Origin: Loripinus fragilis
Lineage: Eukaryota > Mollusca > Bivalvia > Lucinida > Lucinidae
Direction of reading: 5' to 3'
Assembly (NCBI GenBank): GCA_964019695.1
Contig: OZ026530.1
Span: 44,749,716-44,813,715 of the forward strand
Length of the DNA stretch: 64,000 nucleotides
Both the position numbers and the translations under genes were made by a program. Shown here one piece after another: positions 10,647 to 21,370 of the stretch. Below the pieces are notes generated by a model. That model worked only from the letters and a program-made list of their open reading frames with translations, was not told the DNA's origin and made no database searches. The first letter of the stretch is position 1. Each line of letters begins with the position of its first letter.

Positions 10647-10937
10647 ATGTCTAGCTATTTATCTGCTCATACATTGGAGAAGCCATATACGTGTGGCCAT
10701 TGTGGTGACTGTTTCACTCTGTTAGCTCTTTTGAAGAATCATATGCTTGTTCATACAGAAGAGAAGACATATAACTATGGATCTTGCTTTAAAGAGCATA
10801 CGCTTGTCCATACAGAAGAGAAGACATATAACTATGAATCTTGCTTTAAAGAGGATACGCTTGTCCATATAGAAGAGAAGACATATAACTATGAATCTTG
10901 CTTTAAAGTAAGTAAGGTTGCAAAGATCAGGAATTGA
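10647..10937 (+). pseudogene. ZNF copy B, 5' part, running into a LINE
   Basis: Starts at the family ATG and encodes the N-terminal finger (residues 14-36), then two complete 19-residue mini-finger units and most of a third. At about 10908 the reading frame passes into a LINE insertion, giving nine foreign residues and then TGA. The remaining fingers lie beyond the insert at 11765-12196. The GTAAGT at the junction (10907-10912) resembles a splice donor but coincides with the end of the LINE, since it recurs at 28738. Splicing across the insert cannot be excluded, but a nonsense codon at 11822-11824 would still interrupt the frame. Confidence 0.8.
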
Positions 10938-11764
10938 TAAAATCAAGTACCACACCTGTCCTAGGATACCAATGGGAAAGTGACAAACTCACAGAAGACA
11001 CAACAAACGAGAGCCAAGAGGTCAGCCCTTTCCCAGCAGGTGACCACGAAGCACATATAAACAGACGCGCACAAAACATAGCAAACACAAGACAGAACAA
11101 AAACATAAAAGATCCACAAAAGAAGTACCGCCTTGGAACGGTCAGTAAAATATTTTACTGGAGGGCTTAAACCGGTTTAACGGCGCCAACCTCACCCTTA
11201 ATTCAGATGTGGATCAAGACACATAGATATTTGGTTTGCATGAAAGACCCCTAACTTATCAATGCATCATCTCCTAAAACATATAAATCAAGATATAACA
11301 AGGAGATAAAGCAAGGATAAGGACTCAACAGTAAATTAAACTGAATACCGGAGCAAAAGAAATCCAACAGGTAAACCCCGGTGGGCCCGACAAACAGCCA
11401 AAGCATCAGGCCCCTACCATCTCATCAATAGATAAGTCTTTAAGTCGGAACCATCATAGAGTCTGAAGTCCGACCCACCGGCGTGCAATTAAAGAGGAAA
11501 GCAAAGTTGCCAACTGTGATTGGGTTGACTACCAAGCATGCAGTCTGTTGCAATACATTAATGTTATAGCCAATCTTTTTATAATGGGAAATTATTTTAG
11601 TGAACTGCGCTGAAAAATTATTAGAGCCAACAATCTTCTTCAACTCATACACCAAGTCACCATAGAAATCAGGTTCCGAAAGTCCTTGGCGCAAGAGAGA
11701 TTTAAGTCCAACTTGGAATTTAGAAATCAAATCAAAGTATCGTCTATAAAATTTTGAAAATGTT
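10909..11764 (-). mobile_element. 5'-truncated non-LTR retrotransposon (LINE) in ZNF copy B
   Basis: Minus-strand fragment. Its coding part (11440-11730, reading leftward) encodes a 96-residue piece of the conserved region that follows the reverse transcriptase in a LINE family widespread in invertebrates (recognised from memory of the family). Core phrases FYGDLVYELKKIVG and TACLVVNPITVG are visible. A 3' untranslated part follows, ending at CTTACTTAC on the minus strand. Copies at 28738 and 50041 share this 3' end but have different 5' limits, as expected of target-primed truncation. No clean target duplication is visible; TGCTTTAAAG/TGTTAAAC at the two sides may be a weak one. Confidence 0.8.
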
Positions 11765-12196
11765 AAACAGCATATGCTTGTTCATACAGAAGAGAAGACA
11801 TATAACTATGAATATTGCTTTTAAGAGCATACGCCTGTCCATACAGGAGATAGGCGATACAAATGTGACACGTGTGGAAAGTGTTTCAGTAAATTATCTA
11901 ACTTGAAGGCGCATACACGTGTTCATACAGGAGAAAGGCCATATAGCTGTGACATCTGTGGTAAATGTTTTACTCAGTTATCTACCTTGATGGCACATGA
12001 ACAGATTCATTCAGGAGAAAAGCCATATAGCTGTGACATTTGTGGTAAATTTTATAGTCGTCAATCTTCATTAAAGATACACAAGCGTATTCATTCAGGA
12101 GAAAAGCCATTTAGTTGTGACACTTGTGGTAAAGGTTTTACTAGACCATCTACATTGAAGACACACATGCTTATTCATACAGTTGAAGGCCCATAA
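11765..12196 (+). pseudogene. ZNF copy B, 3' part
   Basis: Resumes with a fourth mini-finger unit whose frame has TAA at 11822-11824 (AAA to TAA relative to other copies). It is then open from 11825 to the stop at 12194-12196. Four C2H2 fingers follow with TGERP/SGEKP linkers; helix positions -1/2/3/6 are K-S-N-A, Q-S-T-A, R-S-S-I and R-S-T-T. The open part has no early ATG in frame (first at about 11989). Fewer fingers than A or E, so an internal loss or a shorter ancestor is likely. Confidence 0.8.
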
Positions 12197-12359
12197 GCAT
12201 CTTCACTGGTTAAAAAAGCCATAAAACTGTAACATTTCTGGTTAATGCTTTACTTTTATAAGTTGAATTGATGACAAATAACGCCTCCACTACTTGATAT
12301 GTATCTGTTCCGCCAGTGGTAAAGATTTAATGTCACCTTTTGATCGAAAATACAAGGTG

Positions 12360-12365
12360 AATAAA
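12360..12365 (+). terminator. AATAAA polyadenylation signal, copy B
   Basis: AATAAA about 165 nt after the stop, in the phrase AGGTGAATAAACCAT also found at 40863 in copy E. The conserved position supports use as the 3' end signal of this gene family. Confidence 0.45.
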
Positions 12366-12399
12366 CCATGTTACATTGAAAACTGAGTTAAATTGTGTT

Positions 12400-12935
12400 A
12401 AATGCTTTATGTTTCGCCTGCAAAGCAAGGATGACACATAGGGATCATGACTCTGGCAGCGTCGTCATCGTCTTTGTCCGCGCATCATGCATTTGGTTTC
12501 CGGTCGATAACTCATTAAGGGATTCATCAATTTCATTTAAACTTTACAGAAAGATCAATCATCATTTAATACAGGTCAAGTTTGAAGAGGGGGGAGGTAA
12601 TCCGAAGAATTTAGACTGAGTAATGGTACTTTTTGACTTAGATTTTGGCTAAATTGTCAATTTGTGGTTTCCGTTCAATAACTCTTGAAGGTATGCCATA
12701 ATTTATTTCAAATTTTACAGAAGGGTAAAGCACTCTAAAATACAGGATAAGTTCGAATCTTGAGGTCATTTGCAATTTTTTGACTAAGTTATGACCCTTT
12801 TTTACTTAGGAATAGGCTAATGCAACAGCTATATTGGCCTTTTTGTGGAATAAACGTCACATTTCTCCAAAACTATATATCTGACAATTTCTCACTATAG
12901 GCCATATTTACCCAGCGCATGTAGATAAGCATGAC
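12400..12935. repeat. Two-unit diverged tandem repeat, copy 1
   Basis: Two units of roughly 190 bp, each with TTTCCGKTCRATAACTC, then AACTTTACAGAAAG- or ATTTTACAGAAGG-type sequence, then ATACAGG. The same pair occurs at 40891-41400 downstream of copy E. A short open stretch at 12395-12619 is not supported as a gene. Confidence 0.6.
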
Positions 12936-12939
12936 AGTG

Positions 12940-13490
12940 ATTTAAATTTTAGCAGGTCTAATGATTCTATTTGGTGCAAAGGTCTGTTAACGTAATGTGA
13001 AAATGTAGAACAGAAAAAATACATAATAACAAAAGTCACTGAAAAAGAGGGGAAATGCAAGCTCGTAGTGTGTAAATGTTGATTTCAACGTTAGAAATGG
13101 TATAATGCCAAAAATGCACTATATGTTTCAATGAAAATTGAATAATAAAAAAAAGAAAAAAGAGATGATGAATGAGCAGAGCAGCCTTTCGTTCAGTGAA
13201 TTTAACTTGAGCTATGCAATATTATCAGCAATCTGCTGCATGCTTTAAATTGCACGACCAAACGATCGTACGATTGTTGTGAAACAGGTTTTGAATTTGC
13301 CTTTCTAGATTAGATATATCTTTAAATATCATTTTCTCCTGAACCAGGGCCCTCTTGTTTATGAATTAAACTCTTATGTATATTTAATTAGGCAGGCCAC
13401 TAAATGTCTCAGTTTTTTTATTTTTGCATGTGAAAAAAGGTATTCTGTTTCGGTGTTTTTATAGTTACAACATTTTGATAAAATAATGAT
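12940..13490. repeat. Downstream module, unit 2
   Basis: Matches 4200-4930 of unit 1, including a shortened GTGAGCGAC module: about 420 bp of unit 1 sequence are missing after CTCCTGAACCA. No gene seen. Confidence 0.5.
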
Positions 13491-13499
13491 TGATAAACC

Positions 13500-14120
13500 A
13501 GATTTTCAGATGGGCCCTACTTTTTCTTGAAAATGCCCTACTTTTTCACTCTAAATTTAAATGTCAGTTACGTGATAAAAATACATAATTTTTTCTCCCT
13601 TGCTCAAATTTTAGAAATTAACTATTATTGTTTTTCAGGGAGTAGACAGCTAATAAACTAAATCATTCGTTCCAATTTTAAACCCAAAATCACTCTGTTT
13701 TGCTAGTATTATTATCACAATTATTATCTTGCTTAAATATTGAGTATGAACTATTTCATTGCATGTTTTCCATTAGTGGATATGATTTTATACTTGGAAA
13801 AGCCCTACCATTGCTACTTTTTTACAAAGATAATCCCTGCTTTTTCAATACTTCTTGCAAAATTTTATCGGTGTTTTCTTTTTGTTGAAGGGCACTTGAA
13901 AGCCTTATTAATGACCTTTTTATGAATTATGTACAAAAGAAGAAGCCCTTCTTTCACTACTGTTTTACATTCGAAATCACTAGTTTTATTTTGAAATCTT
14001 TGATCTCTACTCTTTCCCTACTTTTTGTTAGCCTGTTTATCTGCAGGTTAGTACTCAGGAAGGCACATTTCACCATAACTTAAAGATTGTTGACTGGAAC
14101 GTAAAGAACCAACAGAAACA
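13500..14120. repeat. CTACTTTTT module, unit 2
   Basis: Second full copy of the module described at 4930, ending in the SINE-like tail near 14075-14110. Overlapping short open frames at 13700-13925 differ between copies and are not genes. Confidence 0.65.
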
Positions 14121-14479
14121 ACATAGTTTCATATATAAAATATTCCTTATGTTTCAATGGTAGTCTCAACTTGTCAATATTTAGTATTGAAACTCTGAGA
14201 TACACAGGTCAATAAATTAATGAAAGTACCATAGTACCATACATATGACATACATGATTATGCAGATAAAATGCTACATTTTGACACTATGTTCAAAATA
14301 GGGAGGGGGGGGTCAGGTTATATATCTTGCGGTTTCCAGGGGGGGGGGGAGGTCAATGTATTCAAATTTTGTTAGGAGGGGGCATCCAAAATTTTGATAA
14401 TGGATGGGCATCTTTGCCCCCCCCCCCCCGATACTTAAATAATGAGCGGTTCCTTATTTACTATATTATATTATATTAA
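14121..14479. repeat. Shared G/C-tract spacer, unit 2
   Basis: Matches 5546-5904. G runs at about 14302 and 14340 and a C run at about 14417 differ in length from unit 1. Confidence 0.5.
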
Positions 14480-17400
14480 AGTACTTAATTGCAGTTGCAG
14501 ATATACATGTATTCAAATAGCAAGAGTTAGTACCCGTCATTTGCTTTCCACCTTGACAAAGTTTGACTGGCTTGTAAGTAGGCTATTTTATATTGTTTAC
14601 CTTTCTTTTGTTCAAGGTGATCGGTGATAGTAGTAACACTATGCTGTTCTTGATTGGAATAGACGCTTGTCTTCGCACGTTGAAATAAATCCAGTATCGC
14701 AAAAAGTAGGTCATTGGCTGGATATGGTAAACCTCCCCCACTGGCCCCAGGGGGAATTTTGTAGACCATATTTTTCTTAAAGCCCAATGTCTTGCAAGGA
14801 TTTGGTACCATGTTAGCCCTCTGACAATGGCAGCGTTAAGCTGTAACTGCCTGGTACATAGGTTACCCAACAACATTTTTGAACATTTTTAAGACTTCAA
14901 AAAAGTGCAAAAGATATGGTAAGATTTCCAATTTGTTATATCTTCTAAGTAAGCTGTTAGATAGATATTGACTTTTGACAACAAATATAGTCAGCCCCGA
15001 TGTAGTGTATGTTACATTTTTTATTTGAACAGCCCTTTAAATGATAAATGAATCTAATATAATTTGTCTTCAATTTTATTGAAACCATTTTATGTTGATT
15101 AATTTGGTATTCTATTAACGAATTTTTATTTACCTTTTCAAAACTGCAAGCATTATGTTTCTATCTTATATACTGTTTGAGTTATTAGATGTTTGACATG
15201 GTAGCCCCATATCGCACAAAAATGTCAAATGTAATTCTCTATGCCTTGCGCTGGCTATAGCCCCCCTCCCCCAAGGGGAATTTTGTGCACAATGATTTCC
15301 AGATACTACATTATATAAGCCAAAAAATGAAATATCTTAGCCCTCTGAGAGTGGCATCATTAGTGTGTAACATCATGTTACGTACGTTACCAACACAATA
15401 ACATTAAATTTTCCTTATGATGTCTCCAACATGACATATTCACACTCTTTGAAGTCTGCCATAGGTTTAAGAACAATTTATAACACAGTTACATAGTTTT
15501 AGCATTTATTTTATAAATGTATTGAGTTTTTGCCGTTGTATATGTTACTTAGTGCTTCATATGTTATTTCCAAGTATCATTTCGGCAGTTATTGACTTTA
15601 CATGTATTACATACATCAGTGAATATAGCAAATCTATAAGGCTGCTATTCAAATGAATTAAAGTTCCGTATTATGGTGTCTTGCACTATTTTACAGCCCA
15701 GGTTACATACGTTACCCTCCGAATACCATTGAACGTTCAAAATAAGGTCTCCAACACGACCTGCTTGTACTTATTTGCATGCTGGCTATGTACATCTTTT
15801 TACTCTGGCTTATTTGCTGAAGAAAAAACTCAAAACATAAACAGCCATTAACCCTCTTTTCTTTTATAGAGAGATCAAATAAAGTTAAGTTAATACGCAT
15901 GGAAAGTTTGTAACATGCAGTGCAATATGTGAGTAACAACTTAAAAGATAAACTAGAGCACGCAGTCGATGGGGCGCCATCGCAAATCCACACGCCAAAG
16001 TTTTTGACTCCCCCAGCACCCCGCAGTCCCACCCCAGAGCATGACCTTGGCAACAGACTGAAAATTGTGTTCAATATGTTATCTATTTTTTATTTGTGAG
16101 AACACACTCAAAGTTTGGCAGAAAAATCTTTGAAATTGACATAAAATGATATTTGACCTTTTGACCTCGCCCAAAGGTCATCAGTTTGACCCTAGGATGA
16201 AAATGATACTTGCATTTTGTTCTGCTCGTCATCCCTGACAATTTGATATGCTACATGACCATGTTTGAAAAAAAAATGTTTGACCCCCTGGGTACCCCCA
16301 GTACTCCAAAGTCTTACTTCTGGGGCATGACCCAGGGGACATAAAAATCCCATCATATATGTTTGTATCTTTCATTTGTGAGAACACACATCAAATTTGG
16401 TATAAAAATCCTTGAAATCAACATGGTAACCGAAATTTAATGATATTTGACCTTTGACCTCACCCCAAGGTCACCAGTTTGACCCTAGGATGAAAATTGT
16501 ACTTGCATTCTGTTCTGTTTGTCAGCCCCGTCGATTTGATATACCACATGACCATGTTTGAAAAAAAAAATTTGATCCCCTTGGCACCCCCAGCGCCCCA
16601 AAGTCCCACCCCTGGGGCATGACCCAGGGAACAGAATGAAAATCCCCGTCCAATATGTTTTGTATCTTTCATTTGTGAGAACACACACAAAGTTTGGTAT
16701 AAAAATCTTTGAAATTGACTTTGTAATTGAAATTAGATGATATTTGACCTTTTTACCCCTCCCCAGGGCTCGAGGGGGCGGGGCCAAAAAACGTTTGATG
16801 TTGCACGCCCCATTCATGTCAGTAACTCACACACCAAATTTGGTTGAATATCCTCCAACGGTTTAGTAGGAGATATCATAACTGACTGACGGACAGACAG
16901 ACGGACGGAAGCGATTACAATATCCCATTCGCTTTTTTAAAAAAAAGCGTGGGGATTAAGAAACCCCATCTGGTAGAAGTTTTTAGAGCTGTTTCTTGCA
17001 GAGCTAGCAATTCTTATCCAAGGGTTTAAAGAATTTTCCAATACAGCTTATTAATGCTCTATCAGATTCACCTTGCAAGGATTTTGCAATATGCTAGCAC
17101 TCTGGTAATGGCATCATTACCTTGTAACTAACAGCCAATTACATCTATTACCCATCAACATCTTTGATAATTTTAGTAAATGACATGACATCTGAAAAGT
17201 GCAAACCATAAGGTAAGATTTTCAAATTGGCTGTATCATCCAAGTAAGCTATTTTTACCTCACAGGTATGGACCTTTGAAAACAAATATGCACCCAAAAG
17301 TGTTACCTGTGTTACACTTTTTCTTTATTCCTATATAAATGATTTATGAAACTAATAAAGTTTGATATTTTTTTTAAATGATTTATGTACCTTTTGGAAA

Positions 17401-17579
17401 CTGCAAATATTATGTTTCTATCTTTTATATGGTTTGAGTTATTGAGTTTTGAACATTGTAACCCCATATCACACAAAATGTGAAATATAATTCTATGGCT
17501 CTTGTTAAGGTACAACAAAGTTTTCTTACACCCAGAGGCACTCGATTTTCTTCCCATTTATTTTCCACACATTTTGTTC
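14480..17579. repeat. L-arm module, unit 2, with an insertion
   Basis: Starts at ACTTAATTGCAGTTGCAGAT. It is built of related segments, each with a TTAGCCCTCTGA-type phrase, GGCAGCATTAG and a GTTACATACGTTACC-type motif (near 14862, 15377, 15702). The reverse complement of 15262-15800 is found in the R-arms. Interrupted at 15955-16963 by a tandem-repeat insertion. Non-coding. Confidence 0.65.
15955..16963. repeat. Inserted ~290-bp tandem repeat, about three units
   Basis: Anchor ATTTGTGAGAACACAC at 16092, 16374 and 16671 (periods 282 and 297). Units carry ATGATATTTGACCTTTTGAC and GGGGCATGACCCAGG. The right end carries GACGGACAGACAGACGGACG, followed by a TTTTTTAAAAAAAAGCG run. The L-arms of units 4 and 5 read straight through this site (37130, 53270), so it is an insertion private to unit 2. 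Minus-strand open stretches inside (15712-16817) are by-products of the repeat. Confidence 0.7.
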
Positions 17580-18930
17580 ATATATGGAAAGCCTCACTTG
17601 TTTTCATGGGAAAGACTTGATAGTTCAAGCTTTGTATGTACATCTTAATGACAGAAAGCAGGGTTGAAATAAGCTCATGTTCATGCCATTTGTAATAGTC
17701 AGTACATTTGTATGGCTTTAGTACTTTTTTCAGAAACTTGTCGTACTGCAGCTTATTCACATTTACAAAAATAGCACATGCTAGGGCTTCATGTCACTGA
17801 TGAGTGCCTAGAGCAATTCTCTTTTTGTTTTCCTACCCTGCTTAGCAGCAGCTTAGGATGCAGATGAACTAGTGAGGAGGGGTTGTACTAACACATTGGC
17901 ACATTGATAATGTCACAATCTGTTTAACAGTGTATGACTGTAGATCTCTTTCTCCATATTCTGGCCAAAGTTGTTGACATTCAGAAGGAGCTCTTTTTGT
18001 TGCATACACCAGTGTTGAACAAAACACCCTTGTCATCCTCTGCCAGAATGTCCGTAAGACTTTATAGACAGCTGCTCATACATTGTATATATGTATCAGT
18101 GACAAAAACCAACATGCCCTTCCTTTAGTGCCTGGCTAAATACTGGTTCCATCAGATCCTTGAAGGTGACAGGAAAGCTATTATGCTCTGTAATATGACA
18201 TTGCCATCAAAGTTATGTGCAGCACTACATGGCCAATCTAATGTTGGTTAAATGTGTGATTGCAAGGCCTGCAGAAGTTTGGACTTGTCAGTTTTGGTGG
18301 AAATTCTATCAGGAGTTGACAGTGACCATGCAACAGGTCCCAGAAGGAAAGCAGTGTCAACTCAATGTCAACATTATGTCCAATATAAAGAAGGCCATGC
18401 TGACCAAAGACGCCCCTTTGAGCTCTTATCTGCCTGATTACTTTTTGCAAATTGGACAATTCCTTCTTGACCTCACAAGCCTCAAAACTTTATAAGCTTG
18501 TAGCATTTTATGTGGATGTGAAAAGCAGATTTTCAACAAAAAGTGAGTCAATAATGTCTGCAACAGCCTTCCTGTCAATGCCATCAGCCTCAATAAGATC
18601 CTTAGCTATGCCAGGCTTAGCAGGAACACCGAAAGACAAAAAGTACAGTTCATTGTCTTCAAAACTAGAACTAAAAGAATTGGTTAGCAAGAAACTGCCT
18701 CTTGTACTCGTTCTTCTTTGCATCTGAGCAGATTGAATATTTCATTTCAGTGCATTGAAGGGTTGTTTCAATATATTGAGCTCTGATGTGATGAGTAATA
18801 CACCATTCCGTCGGGAGTACAAAGCATAGTTCTAGCTGCTGAAGCCTATAATACCTACTTTGACTTGGCACGGAGTTTATTGTTTGTCTGATACTTATGT
18901 CAAAAGCATTTCTCAAGCAAAGAACCATTG
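17580..18930 (-). pseudogene. Decayed minus-strand coding-like segment of unknown identity
   Basis: Several minus-strand frames read like ordinary protein broken by stops and frame changes: 18671-18928, then 18508-18723 (mixed composition, few low-complexity runs), then 18238-18459, and scattered pieces to 17580. The part below about 18400 recurs in units 4 (37690-38390) and 5 (53820-54540), equally broken; the upper part is seen only here. I do not recognise the family. It may instead be the internal part of a mobile element. Confidence 0.3.
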
Positions 18931-19109
18931 ATTGTTACATACTGAACCCATTTTGTTCGAGAAGTTTTTTGCATCTACAACGTGTATCAGACAAATTTAT
19001 GAGTGTTATTAGTTACACAGGTAAATATTGTGCATAGTTGTTGTGATCGTGTGCAATGGACATTGGGAACAAGGCATACAGATAGGGCTGACATGTTCTT
19101 CAAAGTTGT
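18931..19109. other. Junction between L-arm and R-arm, unit 2 to unit 3
   Basis: Links the decayed minus-strand segment to the R-arm start (CCTAATCAGTGTCAACA at about 19122, compare about 20-40). Nothing else seen. Confidence 0.4.
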
Positions 19110-21370
19110 TTTCTTTGTAGCCCTAATCAGTGTCAACATCATCTGAATGCTGTCAGAACTTCCGATTTGAGTACATGGAATGCATTGTTTATATGAGCAA
19201 ACAGCGAAGGTTGATATATCACATTATAATTATAGTTTAAATCACCATAAATTAATAAGGCACTTCAATTTATTTAAGCCTTATAAACTTTCTAAATTCT
19301 CTGACAGGCTTAATACATGTTTTGTCAGCAACTGCTGTACAGATACTCAGAATAATTTATGTATCATTTGGTAACACACATAACAGTTCAGCTCAAAGCA
19401 TTTATTAAATGAATACTTAAAATAGGTAAACCTTGTTAAAAGAAGTACATAAATTGTGCCAGCATGCAAATACGTATAAACAGGGCTTGTTAGAGACATC
19501 AACTTGAATGTTTAATGCTATTATGAGGGTAACATACGTAACGTGGGCCTGAAAAATAGTGTAAGTGAGCATAGTAAAGAACATTAAATCATTTAAGAAG
19601 CAGCCTTAAAGATTTACTATAGTCTGTGACAGATGTTTTACTGGTGAAGTCAATAAATATCATACTGATGCTCGTAAATAACGCAGGAAACACTAAGTAA
19701 CGTATACCACGGTGATAACTCGAAACATTTTGAAATTAAAGCTAAAATATGTAAATATGTTTCAATAAGTTCATAAACCTGTGTCAGCATGCAAATATGT
19801 ACGAACATGTCATGTTTGAGACATTATCAGGGACGTTTAATGCTTTTTTGGGGGTAACGTACATAACATGATGTTAGTCGTTAACGCTGCCAGTGTCAGA
19901 AGGCTAACATCTTTCATTTTATGTCTTATACAGTGAGCCACTTTAGTTACGCACCACTTATAAGATGTAAAGTTATTCAACAAAGAAATAGGATATTTTA
20001 ATCTGAGACTTCCAGCGTAAAGCGCATCTATAGTTGCATTAGCCATCGAAATTTTATTGTGATCAGATCAGAAACAAATGAGAAAATGGATCTTGAAGGG
20101 CACTACCCTCAAAATATCATTTCACATTGCATTATTTCGAATGAACTTCAGATCACATTGCACTTTTTTCAGGGTCGAATTTCTGCTATGCCAGAGATAA
20201 GAACCGACTTTTTCTTGGCAATATCTAAGACTGGAATGTGTTTGTTAACTTTATAAAAAAAATTAACGTTTTACTAGTTTGGTTCCCACCTGGCCAAGGT
20301 TTGAAAAAAGTTGATTTTAGTACTTTTTTTAAAGTTAGATAAAATTTCGCATGATTCTTAGTAAACCGGTTATCAAAACACTTCTTAAATAATTTCATTT
20401 TAAACAACCATGTAGCCGCCATTTTTTTTCGAAAAAAAAAATAATGGCTTTATTGGCGTCACTGTGTTGACGTTAGTGATGACGTCACTACTACCAAGGC
20501 AATTAGATGTGTCAATGATAAGATGTTTTAGTGTTTTGATACTTCTATGTCAACAAGTAACTCATAACAAGACAATTTACGAAAGAAAGTTTGTTTGATA
20601 ATTGTAACTGACGTTAATATGACGTCAAAACGAGCATTTCTTCAAACAGTAACAGTGTTACTGATTTCAACGACCGAAAAAAGCGGGTTTACTTGAATAA
20701 AATAATTGTTTTTGGTGTTTTTCTGTCACAACGATCACCATGGATAATGCCTAGCGCAAAACGCAAATAGAAAATATAGACGTTCAGATTGCACGTGCAG
20801 TCGAGCACGTTTGTCAAAATTGCCTTTGGCATAGCAGAATGATTCACATGAGTGATTCCGATATTTATTTTCGATGTCATCAAACAGATAAAATGTTAAT
20901 AAGTAAATTATCATAGAGATTGTTCGATTCCAGCATTTTTGTGAAAAAATGTGGGCCCTTAAAAAATGGTGCGTAACTAATGTGGCTCACTATGTAATGT
21001 AGTTTCAGAAAATCATAGTGCCCAAAATTCCCACTGGGGCTCAAGGCTTAAAGTGAGTATGATCAGGAAATATCCCAATCACTATTTTTGTAAACAGGAG
21101 TTATAGAATCCATCCCTGGAAAAAGTTAGAGTCAAAACTGAAAGTTTTAGACGTCTGAAGGTTTAGAAAAAATATGAAAAATGTTTGCATTATTTCAAAA
21201 TACTTGTGAGAACTATGATACCATACCATCTGCCAAACAGTTAGGTGCAAGGCATTATTTGTTCCCTTTCCAACTGATACCATCGAGCGATGTGGTAGCT
21301 TCTGTATATGCTGTATAATATTAAAAGCTAAGATGAGCTACTGTATTCCGTTTAACAACTTGATACTGTA
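19110..21370. repeat. R-arm module, unit 3
   Basis: Third R-arm, aligned with 1-1592 and interrupted at 19931-20991 by a TIR element. It lacks the block corresponding to about 930-1320 of unit 1. Non-coding. Confidence 0.7.
19931..20991. mobile_element. 1.06-kb TIR element, Tc1/mariner-like candidate
   Basis: Terminal inverted repeats of 25 bp with one mismatch lie at 19932-19956 and 20967-20991; they begin AGTGAGCCAC and reach TTAGTTACGCACCA. The left flank is TTATA and the right flank TATGTAATG. Paralogous R-arms have the empty site TCTTATATAATGTAG (about 826, 8207). A TA-flanked element with a CAGTGAG-type end suits Tc1/mariner, but the duplication is not exact. Inside are TGACGTCA palindromes near 20490 and no transposase frame, so it is non-autonomous. 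Confidence 0.75.

Noticed and set aside
10907..10912. GTAAGT in copy B as a genuine splice donor
   Set aside because: The same GTAAGTAAGG recurs at 28738 outside any gene and marks the LINE end, so it came with the insertion.
13700..13925. Overlapping ~60-codon frames in the CTACTTTTT modules (also 26722-27296, 45498-45716, 48140-48432, 63793-63990)
   Set aside because: Frames differ between copies of the same module; typical chance openings in AT-rich repeats.
15712..16817. Minus-strand open frames of 76-120 codons
   Set aside because: They lie in the ~290-bp tandem repeat and its flank, and correspond to repeat phrases rather than a protein.
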